Assembly: GCF_001651805.1 (NCBI RefSeq)
Contig: NZ_CP015839.1
Location: 3,348,001-3,412,000, forward strand
Reading direction: 5' to 3'
DNA: 64,000 bases
DNA from: Marinobacterium aestuarii
Lineage (GTDB): Bacteria; Pseudomonadota; Gammaproteobacteria; Pseudomonadales; Balneatricaceae
The translations under genes and the position numbers were made by a program. Shown in pieces: positions 28,826 through 36,622 of the stretch (position 1 is the first letter of the stretch; each line of letters starts with the position of its first letter). The notes beneath the pieces are model-generated. The model was given only the letters and a program-made list of their open reading frames with translations, had not been told where the DNA came from and ran no database searches.

Positions 28826-28848
28826 CTGTATATATCTATGTATATACA
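28826..28848. promoter_or_regulatory. HutC-type operator between hutD and hutF
   Basis: A perfect TGTATATACA (28839-28848), preceded by the imperfect CTGTATATATCT (28826-28837), lies just before the hutF start and about 137 bases upstream of hutD. Two adjacent sites suggest cooperative repression by a HutC protein encoded elsewhere. Confidence 0.6.
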
Positions 28849-28868
28849 TTGACACTGTGAGAATCATG

Positions 28869-30236
28869 ATGCCTACCTATTACGCCGAACGTGCATTACT
28901 GCCCCAGGGCTGGGCCTATGCCGTACGCATTGAGGTTGCAGCCGACGGCTTTATCCGCGATATCCAGACCCAGGCGAGCGCTGACGGGGCCCACTGCCTC
29001 ACAGGCCCCGTACTGTCGGGCATGCCCAACCTTCACTCCCATGCCTTCCAGCGCGCCATGGCCGGCCTGGCGGAAGTGGCCGGCAACCCCCAGGACAGCT
29101 TCTGGACCTGGCGCGAACTGATGTACAAACTGGTGGGCCGCATCACGCCGGAACAGCTGGAGATCATCGCCTGTCAGCTCTATATCGAGATGCTCAAAGC
29201 CGGCTACACCAGCGTCGCCGAGTTTCACTACGTGCATCAGGACCCGCAGGGCCAGCACTACAATGAGCCGGCGGAACTGGCCCTGCGGATCAGCCGGGCG
29301 GCGCAAAGCAGCGGTATCGGCCTGACGTTACTGCCGGTGCTTTACAGCCATGCAGGCTTCGGTGGCCAGGCGCCCCACGCCGGGCAGCGTCGCTTTATCA
29401 ACGATAGCGACAGCTACCTCGGTTTGCTGGAATCCATTCGTTCACACCAGGCGACGCTCCCTACCCAGTCCGCCGGCCTCTGTTTTCATTCGCTGCGTGC
29501 GGTCACGCCGCAGCAGATCACCCAGGTGCTGGCGGCCGACACCACAAGCTGCCCTATCCATATACACATCGCCGAGCAACAGCAGGAAGTCGACGACTGC
29601 CTGGCCTGGAGCGGGCGCCGGCCGCTGCAATGGCTGTACGAGAACGCACCTGTGGATGCACGCTGGTGCCTGGTGCACGCGACCCATGCCACAGCGGAAG
29701 AAGTCACAGCGATGGCCCGCAGCCAGGCGGTGGTTGGCATATGCCCAACGACTGAAGCGAACCTGGGCGATGGTATCTTCCCGGCGACGGATTACCTGGC
29801 CCAGGGCGGGCGCCTGGGCATCGGCTCGGACAGCCATGTCTCCCTCAGCGTGGTTGAAGAGCTGCGCTGGCTGGAATACGGGCAGCGCCTGCGGGACCAG
29901 AAGCGCAACCGTCTGTATCGCCAGGACACCCCCATGATTGGCCGCACACTTTACGATACCGCCCTGGCCGGCGGCGCTCAGGCATCCGGACAGGCCATAG
30001 GCACCCTGGCCGTCGGCAAACGCGCCGATCTGATCGTGCTGGATGGCAAGGATCCGTACCTTGCAAGCGCCCAGGGCGATGCACTGCTCAATCGCTGGCT
30101 GTTCGCCAGCAGCAGCAACCTGGTGAAAGATGTGATGGTCGCGGGGCAATGGGTAGTAAAAGAGGGCCATCACCCGCGGGAAGAAACCAGCGCCGCTCAT
30201 TTCGCGCAGGTACTCAAGACACTGCTGGCCGCCTGA
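28869..30236 (+). CDS. hutF: formimidoylglutamate deiminase
   Basis: The 455-residue amidohydrolase converts N-formimidoyl-glutamate to N-formyl-glutamate plus ammonia, defining the Pseudomonas-type five-step histidine route completed by HutG. Zinc ligands are visible in PNLHSHAFQRAMAG, PIHIHIAEQQQEVDD, LVHATHATAEEV and GSDSHVSLSVVEELRWLEY. MPTYYAERALLPQGWA is a typical HutF start, so ATG 28869 is used, though ATG 28866 and GTG 28857 are in frame. A HutC-like palindrome ends 20 bases upstream, so the promoter probably overlaps it. hutH, hutU and hutI are not in the window. Confidence 0.93.
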   Translation: MPTYYAERALLPQGWAYAVRIEVAADGFIRDIQTQASADGAHCLTGPVLSGMPNLHSHAFQRAMAGLAEVAGNPQDSFWTWRELMYKLVGRITPEQLEIIACQLYIEMLKAGYTSVAEFHYVHQDPQGQHYNEPAELALRISRAAQSSGIGLTLLPVLYSHAGFGGQAPHAGQRRFINDSDSYLGLLESIRSHQATLPTQSAGLCFHSLRAVTPQQITQVLAADTTSCPIHIHIAEQQQEVDDCLAWSGRRPLQWLYENAPVDARWCLVHATHATAEEVTAMARSQAVVGICPTTEANLGDGIFPATDYLAQGGRLGIGSDSHVSLSVVEELRWLEYGQRLRDQKRNRLYRQDTPMIGRTLYDTALAGGAQASGQAIGTLAVGKRADLIVLDGKDPYLASAQGDALLNRWLFASSSNLVKDVMVAGQWVVKEGHHPREETSAAHFAQVLKTLLAA

Positions 30237-30260
30237 CAGCTGAACAACGCTGCGCCACTA

Positions 30261-30734
30261 TTAGTGGAGGGGCGCGGCTCTAAAGCGCAACGTACCGTCC
30301 TCAGCTTCAAGACCCAGCAGCAGCTCACCGTTTTCAACCCTGAAGCTTTCGGCCTGCTGCAACGCCCGGCCGAAATCCGAATCCAGCGAGCCCGGCACGC
30401 AGGCCATCATGGTCGTGGCGATAGGACCGAAATTGAGCCTGCCAGCGCTCATTTCGTAGCTACCCTGACCCTTGTTGCAGTCAAACTGCGCCTGCACCCG
30501 GCCGTCCGGTTGCAGCACCAGCGTATAGCGCTCCGGCTGCGCCACCTCGAGCATCTCTTTGTGAGTGGTCTTGGACAGCCATTGCCAGCTGACGCCCTGG
30601 GCACTGGCGGGATCAGTCGAGGTCTCCTGCTGCATCACGCCCTCTTCCATCACGCCACTGTGCTGCGCACAACCGCCGCCCAACACAATGACCGCTGCCA
30701 AACCAAAGGCTCTTAGCGTCACGCTGTTTAACAT
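30261..30734 (-). CDS. META-domain lipoprotein
   Basis: The 157-residue envelope protein has a signal sequence ending in the lipobox LGGGC (Cys about 22) and a META/DUF306 domain (about 50-155) with the typical GPIATTMMACVPGS and a preceding NKGQGSYEM stretch. Related HslJ-type proteins are heat- or novobiocin-resistance linked, but the role here is unknown. The start is ATG 30734 with AAGGAG eight bases upstream. A decayed second copy lies at 36038-36292 in the same orientation, about 5.3 kb away. Confidence 0.88.
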   Translation of the reverse strand: MLNSVTLRAFGLAAVIVLGGGCAQHSGVMEEGVMQQETSTDPASAQGVSWQWLSKTTHKEMLEVAQPERYTLVLQPDGRVQAQFDCNKGQGSYEMSAGRLNFGPIATTMMACVPGSLDSDFGRALQQAESFRVENGELLLGLEAEDGTLRFRAAPLH

Positions 30735-30891
30735 ACGTCTGACTCCTTCACTGAGTTTCCACAAAGCGGCACTCGGGCCGGCTCACTACACAAGCACCTT
30801 AGTACGGTTTGGGTTAGCTCACCTCTGCGGGTCGCAGTGGGTTGCTGGGTAAGATCATTAAATGTCAGGACATATGACTGCAGGACAGAAC

Positions 30892-31935
30892 TCAAGCGCC
30901 AGCCGCAGTACTCGAGGATGCCCGCACCACCAGACTGGGTGCGGGGCCGGTGACGACCCTGCGTTTTACCTGGCCATTGATATGTTCGAACAGCAGGTCA
31001 ATGGCCAGGACGGAAATTTCGTCCAGATGCAGATTGACCGCGGTAAGGGGCGGCTGGCAACTCTGGGCCCGCAGGCCGTCGTAGCGGGTTACCACGCGAA
31101 TATCCTCGGGCACACGCAGCCCCCTGGCCTGAATTTCCTTCACCACACCGACGGCAAAGGCATCCACAGGCGCACAGATCGCATCAATACCTAAGTGATT
31201 CTCCAGTAACGCCCGGCATGCCTCGCGACCGGCGCTTTCGCCGCCGGCTTCTTCGGCGCGTACGATGATGACAGGCATCTCCCGTGCGCCGGCAAAATCC
31301 CGATACGCCTGCTCCATATCGACGTAGGAATGACGCGGCTGGGTGCCAATCAGCAACGCGGTCTTCAGGGCCCCCTGCTCCGCCAGGTGTTGCAGCAGGA
31401 TGCGACCGGTCTCGTAGCCCTGCAGGTCGATATAGGGCAAGGCCTGATCCCCCTCCGGCTGGCGACCGATGGACACGACCTGTACGCCGCGACGCTGCAG
31501 CTGGGTCACATTGCGATCATGGGCCGCCGGCTCAATCACCACGGCGCCATCGATATCCAGCTCATCCAGCAGCGCCTCTGCCGCATCCAGCGGCGGCACC
31601 AGCACCAGCGCCAATCCCTGCCGTAGCGCAGCTTCCATGGCAGAACCCGCGATCTCCATCATGAAACCCAGCCGCGACGGGCCACCGGCCACTGAAAAGG
31701 GCATAGACGATACCAGCGCAATGGAGTTGGCCTTGCCGGTGCGCAATCGCTGCGCCCGCAGGTTGGGACGGTAGCCCAGCTGCTGTGCGATCTGCTTCAC
31801 CTTCTCCCGCGTCCGGGGGTCCACCTGGCCGCGATCATTCAGCGCATGGGAGACGGTGGTACGGGAAACGCCCGCCGCCCTGGCAACATCGGCAATGGTC
31901 AAACGGGCCGGGGCCCGCAGGGGGGATTCAGACAT
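30892..31935 (-). CDS. LacI-family transcriptional regulator
   Basis: The 347-residue repressor has an N-terminal LacI helix-turn-helix (LTIADVARAAGVSRTTVSHALNDRGQVDPRTREKV, about residues 12-46), the hinge/YRPN motif (LGYRPNLRAQRLRTG) and a periplasmic-binding-protein-like effector domain (to residue 345). It is divergent from a nucleobase-type permease gene. Four identical AAATCGATTT palindromes with the central CG typical of LacI-family operators lie between and just upstream of the two genes, so it very likely controls both. The effector is presumably a purine or related compound, by context only. Confidence 0.9.
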   Translation of the reverse strand: MSESPLRAPARLTIADVARAAGVSRTTVSHALNDRGQVDPRTREKVKQIAQQLGYRPNLRAQRLRTGKANSIALVSSMPFSVAGGPSRLGFMMEIAGSAMEAALRQGLALVLVPPLDAAEALLDELDIDGAVVIEPAAHDRNVTQLQRRGVQVVSIGRQPEGDQALPYIDLQGYETGRILLQHLAEQGALKTALLIGTQPRHSYVDMEQAYRDFAGAREMPVIIVRAEEAGGESAGREACRALLENHLGIDAICAPVDAFAVGVVKEIQARGLRVPEDIRVVTRYDGLRAQSCQPPLTAVNLHLDEISVLAIDLLFEHINGQVKRRVVTGPAPSLVVRASSSTAAGA

Positions 31936-31993
31936 GGGGCACTCGAACTCAGGCTGCACAGCGTCTGAGTATACTCGAAGCCGCGGCCGTTCT

Positions 31994-32003
31994 AAATCGA
32001 TTT
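31994..32003. promoter_or_regulatory. LacI-type operator 1
   Basis: AAATCGATTT, a perfect palindrome 59 bases upstream of the lacI-type gene start. It is one of four identical copies in 242 bp. Confidence 0.7.
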
Positions 32004-32091
32004 GGAATCCCTGGGCCCCAGAAGGATTCGATACTCCCTCGCCTTGAAACAGAAGCAGTTGACAGAAGTGAGTAAGGGAGTTACGTTAACC

Positions 32092-32101
32092 AAATCGATT
32101 T
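32092..32101. promoter_or_regulatory. LacI-type operator 2
   Basis: AAATCGATTT, 32 bp (about three helical turns) from operator 3, which suggests same-face cooperative binding. Confidence 0.7.
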
Positions 32102-32123
32102 AGGCCACGACAATATGCAACCC

Positions 32124-32133
32124 AAATCGATTT
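32124..32133. promoter_or_regulatory. LacI-type operator 3
   Basis: AAATCGATTT preceded by CCC, as in operator 4. It lies mid-gap between the divergent genes. Confidence 0.7.
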
Positions 32134-32225
32134 ATGCATGCCTAGCCTTTAGGTTTCCGGGTTTCAGGACCCCGTATCTGCTTTTCTGCCGGAAAGAGAT
32201 ACGGGGAATTTTTTATCTTAACCCC

Positions 32226-32235
32226 AAATCGATTT
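32226..32235. promoter_or_regulatory. LacI-type operator 4
   Basis: AAATCGATTT, 67 bases before the permease start, placed to block its promoter. A hairpin formed by CCCCGTATCT (32169-32178) and AGATACGGGG (32197-32206) lies just upstream of it. Confidence 0.7.
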
Positions 32236-32302
32236 GGTCAGTGCCCTGCAGCCACATGCTTTGATGCCTTAACACCGACAATAAATACAAAGGAAAATCA
32301 AA

Positions 32303-33673
32303 ATGTTAAACACAGATACCGTGGGCAAGACCGCCCCCGTGGATGAAAAGCTGCCATTACGCACACTGCTCGCCTTCGGTTTGCAGCACGTGCTGGTCAT
32401 GGCCGCCTCCCCCATCGCCTCGGTCTTCCTGATGTCCAGAATCCTGGGCTTCGATGCCGACCTCACCGCCAGCCTGCTCAGCGCCACCTTTCTGATCTGC
32501 GGCCTGGGCACCTTGCTGCAGTCCATTGGCTACGCGGGCTTTGGTTCCCGTCTGCCATTTATCATGCTGCCGGGGGGCGCCCCGATCATTCTGTTTATTC
32601 AGATTGCACAGCAGTATGACGCCGCAACCGCATCGGGCGCGGTCATTCTGACCGGGCTCTTCTATTTTATCGTGCTGCCGGTGTTCAAGCGCCTGCTGAG
32701 GTTCTTCCCCTCCATGGTCATAGGCACCATGTTGCTGCTGGTCGGTGTCAACCTGGTGAAAATTCTGGGCCTGCTGATCGTCGGCAGAAACCCTGAAGCG
32801 GCTGATTTTGCCGATCCCGGCAATATCTTCCTGGCCTTTGTAACCATCGCACTGACGGTACTGATGGCGCGCTTTCTGACGGGCATATTCAAGCAGCTGG
32901 CCATTCTCGGCGGCCTGATCGGCGGCACCCTGATCGCCTTCCTGATCGGCGCCATGCATACCGAGAACTTCAGCCTGACACCCCTGGTCGGCGTACCCGA
33001 GGTACTGCCTTTTGGCATGCCCACCTTTGATATTATCGCCGCCCTGCCGCTGATGATTTTCTGCATGATCTCCATGGTGGAAGCCACCGGTCAGACCGTG
33101 GCCATCAGCGAAGTGGTCGGCAAGGAGCTCGACAAGGAACGGGACGTTGCCCGCACCATCCGCGGTGATGCCATTATCTCCTTTCTGGGCGGTTTCTTTG
33201 GTACCTCGCTGATCATCACCAGCGGCGAAAATATCGGTGTGGTGCAGGCAACCGGCATCCGCTCACGCTGGGTCACTGTGGCGGCCGGCTGCATGCTGAT
33301 TGTTATTTCGTTTCTGGCCCCCTTTACCAGCGCGATTCAGGTCATCCCCGATGCCGTGATTGGTGGTACCGGGCTGGTGCTCTTTGCCATCGTTGGCGTC
33401 ATGGGCATTGAAATGCTGCGCCGTACCGACCTGCGTGACAGCAGCAACATGTACGTGGTCGCGGTTGCCCTGGCGGTAGGCCTGTTTCCCATCCTGGTGC
33501 CGGGCGCCTACAGCAACTTCCCGACCGGCATCGCCGCCTTCCTGGGCAACGGTGTCGCCGCCGGTGCCATTACGGCTGCGGTACTCAACGCGATCTTTCA
33601 TCACACCCAGTCTGCGCCGCAGTCTGAACCTGAGCTGGCGCCGCTGGACAAGAACATACAGTCGCAGAACTGA
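32303..33673 (+). CDS. NCS2-family nucleobase (uracil/xanthine-type) permease
   Basis: The 456-residue inner-membrane protein has about 12-14 helices and belongs to the NCS2 nucleobase:cation symporter family. Family marks are LRTLLAFGLQHVLVMAASPIA near residue 20, the helix-8 acidic region (MISMVEATGQTVAISEVVGKEL) and the helix-10 stretch GGFFGTSLIITSGENIGVVQATGIRSRWV, close to the uracil/xanthine signature. AAAGGAAAA precedes the ATG. It is the first gene of a cluster under the LacI-type operators, followed by an amidohydrolase and a TauE-like protein. A purine or hydroxylated purine is the likely cargo, but this cannot be fixed by sequence reading. Confidence 0.9.
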   Translation: MLNTDTVGKTAPVDEKLPLRTLLAFGLQHVLVMAASPIASVFLMSRILGFDADLTASLLSATFLICGLGTLLQSIGYAGFGSRLPFIMLPGGAPIILFIQIAQQYDAATASGAVILTGLFYFIVLPVFKRLLRFFPSMVIGTMLLLVGVNLVKILGLLIVGRNPEAADFADPGNIFLAFVTIALTVLMARFLTGIFKQLAILGGLIGGTLIAFLIGAMHTENFSLTPLVGVPEVLPFGMPTFDIIAALPLMIFCMISMVEATGQTVAISEVVGKELDKERDVARTIRGDAIISFLGGFFGTSLIITSGENIGVVQATGIRSRWVTVAAGCMLIVISFLAPFTSAIQVIPDAVIGGTGLVLFAIVGVMGIEMLRRTDLRDSSNMYVVAVALAVGLFPILVPGAYSNFPTGIAAFLGNGVAAGAITAAVLNAIFHHTQSAPQSEPELAPLDKNIQSQN

Positions 33674-33699
33674 TCCCGCTCGGATACCCGCAGGGCCAA

Positions 33700-33731
33700 G
33701 GCACCGGCGGGACCCAGGTCCCGTCGGCGCC
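33700..33731 (+). repeat. intercistronic hairpin after permease gene
   Basis: GGCACCGGCGGGAC (33700-33713) pairs with GTCCCGTCGGCGCC (33718-33731) at 12 of 14 positions. It could attenuate read-through into the amidohydrolase gene. Confidence 0.45.
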
Positions 33732-33774
33732 CGGCCCGCTACATACTTTCAATGAACACACTGGTGGAATGCCA

Positions 33775-35238
33775 ATGACAGCCCCCTACTCCCCCGACAA
33801 TTTTAACGCGCCCGAACAGATTCTGGCCCCCGAGTGGCTTCTGCTCAGGGACAAGCCGGTACAGGGTCAGGCCCTCCTCGTCAGCCAGGGGAACATCAGC
33901 GCCGTCGGCAGCGTCGCCGAGCTGCAGCGCCAGGCGCCCGGTGTACCGCTGCTGTCCTTGCCTGGCCGCCTGATCATGCCCGGCTTTATCGATACCCATC
34001 ACCACCTGACCCAGGCCTTTGGCAAGGCGCTGGTGTTTGGCGAACCGTCGGAGATATTTCGCCGTATCTGGGTGCCGCTGGAAGCCAGCCTTGATGAAGA
34101 TTTCCTCTATCTGAGCAGCAAGCTGGCGGCGCTGGAAGCCCTGCGCGGCGGCTTTACCACCGTCTGCGATGCCGGCACCCGCTCGGCCGCAGCCTTGAGC
34201 AGCATTGCCCGCGCCACCGAGGAAGCCGGCATTCGCTGCGTGCTCGGCATGGTCTGCAATGACAAGCAGGGCACGACCCTGCTGGACAAGAGCAGCATCC
34301 TCGCCAGGGCTGACCGGCATATCAGTGCCTGGCAAGGATCCGGCCAGCTGGTCAGCCCCTCCCTGGCCATTCCCATTCCCGAGATTGCAACGGATGAGAT
34401 GCTGCACGCCATTTCATCCCTGTGCCGTGAAGCCGGCATCATCTTTCAGACCCATGCCAATGAACACCTGGTGGCGGTTGAACGCTCACTGGAGCAGCGC
34501 GGCCAGCGTCCCGTTGAACACCTGTATCACGCCGGCGCTCTGGGCCCCCAGACACTGCTGGCCCACGCCACCCTGCTGACGCCGACAGAAATCCGCATGA
34601 TTCAGCAGACCGATACCGCCGTCTCCTACAACCCGGTGGCCAGTGCCTGGAAAGGCAATGCCGTGGCCCAGGCCGAACTGATGCACGCCTTCAATATCCG
34701 CCTGGGACTGGGCACCGATGGCACCCGCAGTGATGGCTTTCGCCTGATGGATTACGCCGAGGCCGCCCAGCGCTTTGCCTTCGGCATGGCCGCCGGCGAC
34801 TCATCCTGCGGCGGTGGCTGGCCCTGGCTGGAGAAGGCCACTCTGGGCGGCGCCGACGTCCTCGGACTGGGCCGCAAAACCGGCGAAATTGCCGCCGGCC
34901 GGGCGGCCGACTTCCTGCTGATCGACCTGGAAGTGCCGGAGATGGTGCCCTCCTGGGACCTGAGCTGGGAGCTGGTGCGCCTGGCCAACCGCGACCAGAT
35001 CGAGGGGGTCTTTGTCGATGGCAAACTGCGGCTATGGCAGGGCTGGCCACTGGACTGGGACGCCCGGGCGCTGATGCGCCAGGTCAGCGCAGAAGCCAAA
35101 GCCGGTGTTGCCGGCGCCCCGATCCAGAAAATCCACAGCTTCTCGGATCAGCACCGGCAACAGCATGCCGAGCGCAGCCGCCGGCACCCGGGCAGCCAAG
35201 GCCCGAGCGAGACCCTTGCCGCAGCATGCAGCGGCTGA
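33775..35238 (+). CDS. metal-dependent amidohydrolase (ATZ/TRZ/guanine-deaminase-like)
   Basis: The 487-residue protein belongs to the COG0402-type amidohydrolases that deaminate or dechlorinate purines, pyrimidines and s-triazines. Metal ligands are PGFIDTHHHLTQ (about residue 75), IFQTHANEHLVAVE, LLAHATLLTPTE and LGLGTDGTRSDG. The C-terminal composite barrel has GRKTGEIAAGRAADFLLID. Next to a nucleobase permease it is likely a purine-type deaminase (guanine, 8-oxoguanine or similar), but the substrate is not determinable here. ATG 33775 has GGTGGA seven bases upstream; an ATG at 33769 is also in frame. The last 35 or so residues form a charged tail (HRQQHAERSRRHPGSQ) beyond the usual family end. 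Confidence 0.85.
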   Translation: MTAPYSPDNFNAPEQILAPEWLLLRDKPVQGQALLVSQGNISAVGSVAELQRQAPGVPLLSLPGRLIMPGFIDTHHHLTQAFGKALVFGEPSEIFRRIWVPLEASLDEDFLYLSSKLAALEALRGGFTTVCDAGTRSAAALSSIARATEEAGIRCVLGMVCNDKQGTTLLDKSSILARADRHISAWQGSGQLVSPSLAIPIPEIATDEMLHAISSLCREAGIIFQTHANEHLVAVERSLEQRGQRPVEHLYHAGALGPQTLLAHATLLTPTEIRMIQQTDTAVSYNPVASAWKGNAVAQAELMHAFNIRLGLGTDGTRSDGFRLMDYAEAAQRFAFGMAAGDSSCGGGWPWLEKATLGGADVLGLGRKTGEIAAGRAADFLLIDLEVPEMVPSWDLSWELVRLANRDQIEGVFVDGKLRLWQGWPLDWDARALMRQVSAEAKAGVAGAPIQKIHSFSDQHRQQHAERSRRHPGSQGPSETLAAACSG

Positions 35239-35275
35239 TACTCAGATGCTTTCCTCAATCTGCAACACAGGATAA

Positions 35276-35992
35276 ATGCCTCCTATGAACCCGGACATTT
35301 TTGGCTGGCTGGCGCTGGCGGTGGCCAGCGGCGCCTTTATACAGGGCAGCACCGGCATGGGCTTTGCGCTTATCGTCGCCCCGGTGCTGGGCATACTGCA
35401 GCCATCGCTATTGCCGGTCGGCCTGCTGGTACTGATGCTGCCCCTTAATGCCGCCGTTGCCTGGCGCGAACGCGAGGCCATTGATCTGATGGGCACCAAA
35501 TGGATTACGCTCGGACGGGTACTGGGGACCTTTGGCGGCCTCTGGGTGCTGATCGTACTGCCACTCAACTACCTGAATATTCTGATCGGTGTATCGACCA
35601 TTGCCGCCTCGGTCGCCACCTGGCTGGCACCAGTGTTCTCCCCCGGCAAGCGGGCTTTCGTCTCCACCGGCGTGATCACCGGTATCACCGAAACGGCAAC
35701 CGGCATTGGCGGCCCGCCCCTGGCGCTGGTGTATCAGCATATGCCGGTGGCAACGCTGCGGGCCTCGGTCGCGCTCTGCTTCCTGATCGGCGAGGTCGTT
35801 TCCCTGGCCGTGCTGGCCGGCAGCGGTCACCTGGAGTCGGCCCGCATCACCCCCATGCTCTGGCTGCTGCCCGCCCTGCTGGCCGGCATGCTACTGAGCC
35901 ATTGGGTACACAAATCCATCAACGGCCGTTTTCTGCGCAACTTCGTGATGCTGTTTGCGATCACTTCAGGCTTTTTTGTACTGCTGAATTAG
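35276..35992 (+). CDS. TauE/SafE-family membrane exporter
   Basis: The 238-residue protein has about seven helices and the DUF81/TauE pattern: two half repeats, each with a glycine-rich segment (GAFIQGSTGMGFALIVAPVLG and GVITGITETATGIGGPPLALVYQ). TauE-type proteins are linked with sulfite, sulfoacetate or other organic anion export. Here the neighbours are purine-type genes. The gene is third in the cluster, 37 bases after the amidohydrolase. The start is uncertain between ATG 35276 (AGGA only three bases away) and ATG 35285. Confidence 0.85.
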   Translation: MPPMNPDIFGWLALAVASGAFIQGSTGMGFALIVAPVLGILQPSLLPVGLLVLMLPLNAAVAWREREAIDLMGTKWITLGRVLGTFGGLWVLIVLPLNYLNILIGVSTIAASVATWLAPVFSPGKRAFVSTGVITGITETATGIGGPPLALVYQHMPVATLRASVALCFLIGEVVSLAVLAGSGHLESARITPMLWLLPALLAGMLLSHWVHKSINGRFLRNFVMLFAITSGFFVLLN

Positions 35993-35995
35993 GCC

Positions 35996-36038
35996 AGTAC
36001 ATCACTGGCTCCCCCGCCGGGGAAGCCAGTGATGTACT
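35996..36038. terminator. long perfect hairpin after the tauE-like gene
   Basis: A 15-bp perfect stem (35996-36010 with 36024-36038, AGTACATCACTGGCT) is extended by a CCCC/GGGG inner pair. It begins four bases after the stop and reaches the end of the convergent pseudogene. It is probably a bidirectional transcription stop, though no T-run is visible. Confidence 0.6.
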
Positions 36039-36292
36039 CAGGGCGCCGCCCTGAAACGCAATCTTCCTCCCTCGCCTTCAAGCCCCAGCAACAGCTCACC
36101 GCCTTCGACGCTAAAGCTTTCCACCGTCTCCAATGCCTGGCCGTAAACGGAATCCAGGGAGCCCGGCAGGCAGGCCATCATCGTCGTGGCGATGGGCCCG
36201 ATTTTTAGCCTGCCATCGCTACCCCCAGTCGCAATCGAACTGCCGGGGTTGGTCGCCACCCTCTCCTGCATCACGCCGCTGTGCTGCGCACG
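36038..36292 (-). pseudogene. decayed second copy of the META-domain lipoprotein
   Basis: The reading frame GRLKIGPIATTMMACLPGSL...LRFRAAP is closely similar to the C-terminal 65 residues of the intact lipoprotein at 30261-30734. Upstream, in the same frame, AQHSGVMQE matches the region just after the intact lipobox. About 60 residues between these parts are missing and the signal peptide is absent, so it is an internally deleted, 5'-truncated gene. It lies in the same orientation as the intact copy, on the other side of the lacI-permease-amidohydrolase-tauE block. Confidence 0.8.
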
Positions 36293-36622
36293 GAAGCGAA
36301 AACTCGCTGGTCTGACCGATCAGCACAGAGATAGCCGGGCAAAAGTGGCTTGGCGGTGAGTGTATTGAGCGGTTTAGTCCTTCGACCCAAAGCGGACATT
36401 GTCTGCTCTAGAACGCCAGCAGTCAGTAGCTCTACTGCATAATCTGTGCAGCCTTACCCTGACCGCTGGTAATTACCTCGCGTTTGTATAAGAATCAAGA
36501 GAATGGTCGTGCAGATACAACCAATTTTTGGTATACCTTTTGGTCTGAAATATTAAGGAAAGATATACCTTATAGATATTATTAGGTCGTATACCTCATT
36601 AAAGAGGCTTTTATACCTTACT
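36293..36622. other. junction and leader region of the accessory island
   Basis: No gene is seen. G+C drops sharply from about 36480. The motif TATACCT occurs four times, at 36532-36538, 36564-36570, 36590-36596 and 36612-36618, with spacings of 32, 26 and 22, ending at the start of the next gene. These may be regulator sites or promoter elements. I could not find an attC core (GTTRRRY) or an integrase gene here. Confidence 0.5.

Noticed and set aside
28849-28854. TTGACA as a -35 box for hutF
   Set aside because: It lies only 12-15 bases from the hutF start codons, too close for a promoter.
36293-36622. A second attC or an attI/intI region upstream of the first cassette gene
   Set aside because: No GTTRRRY core with a paired partner and no integrase reading frame could be found on either strand.
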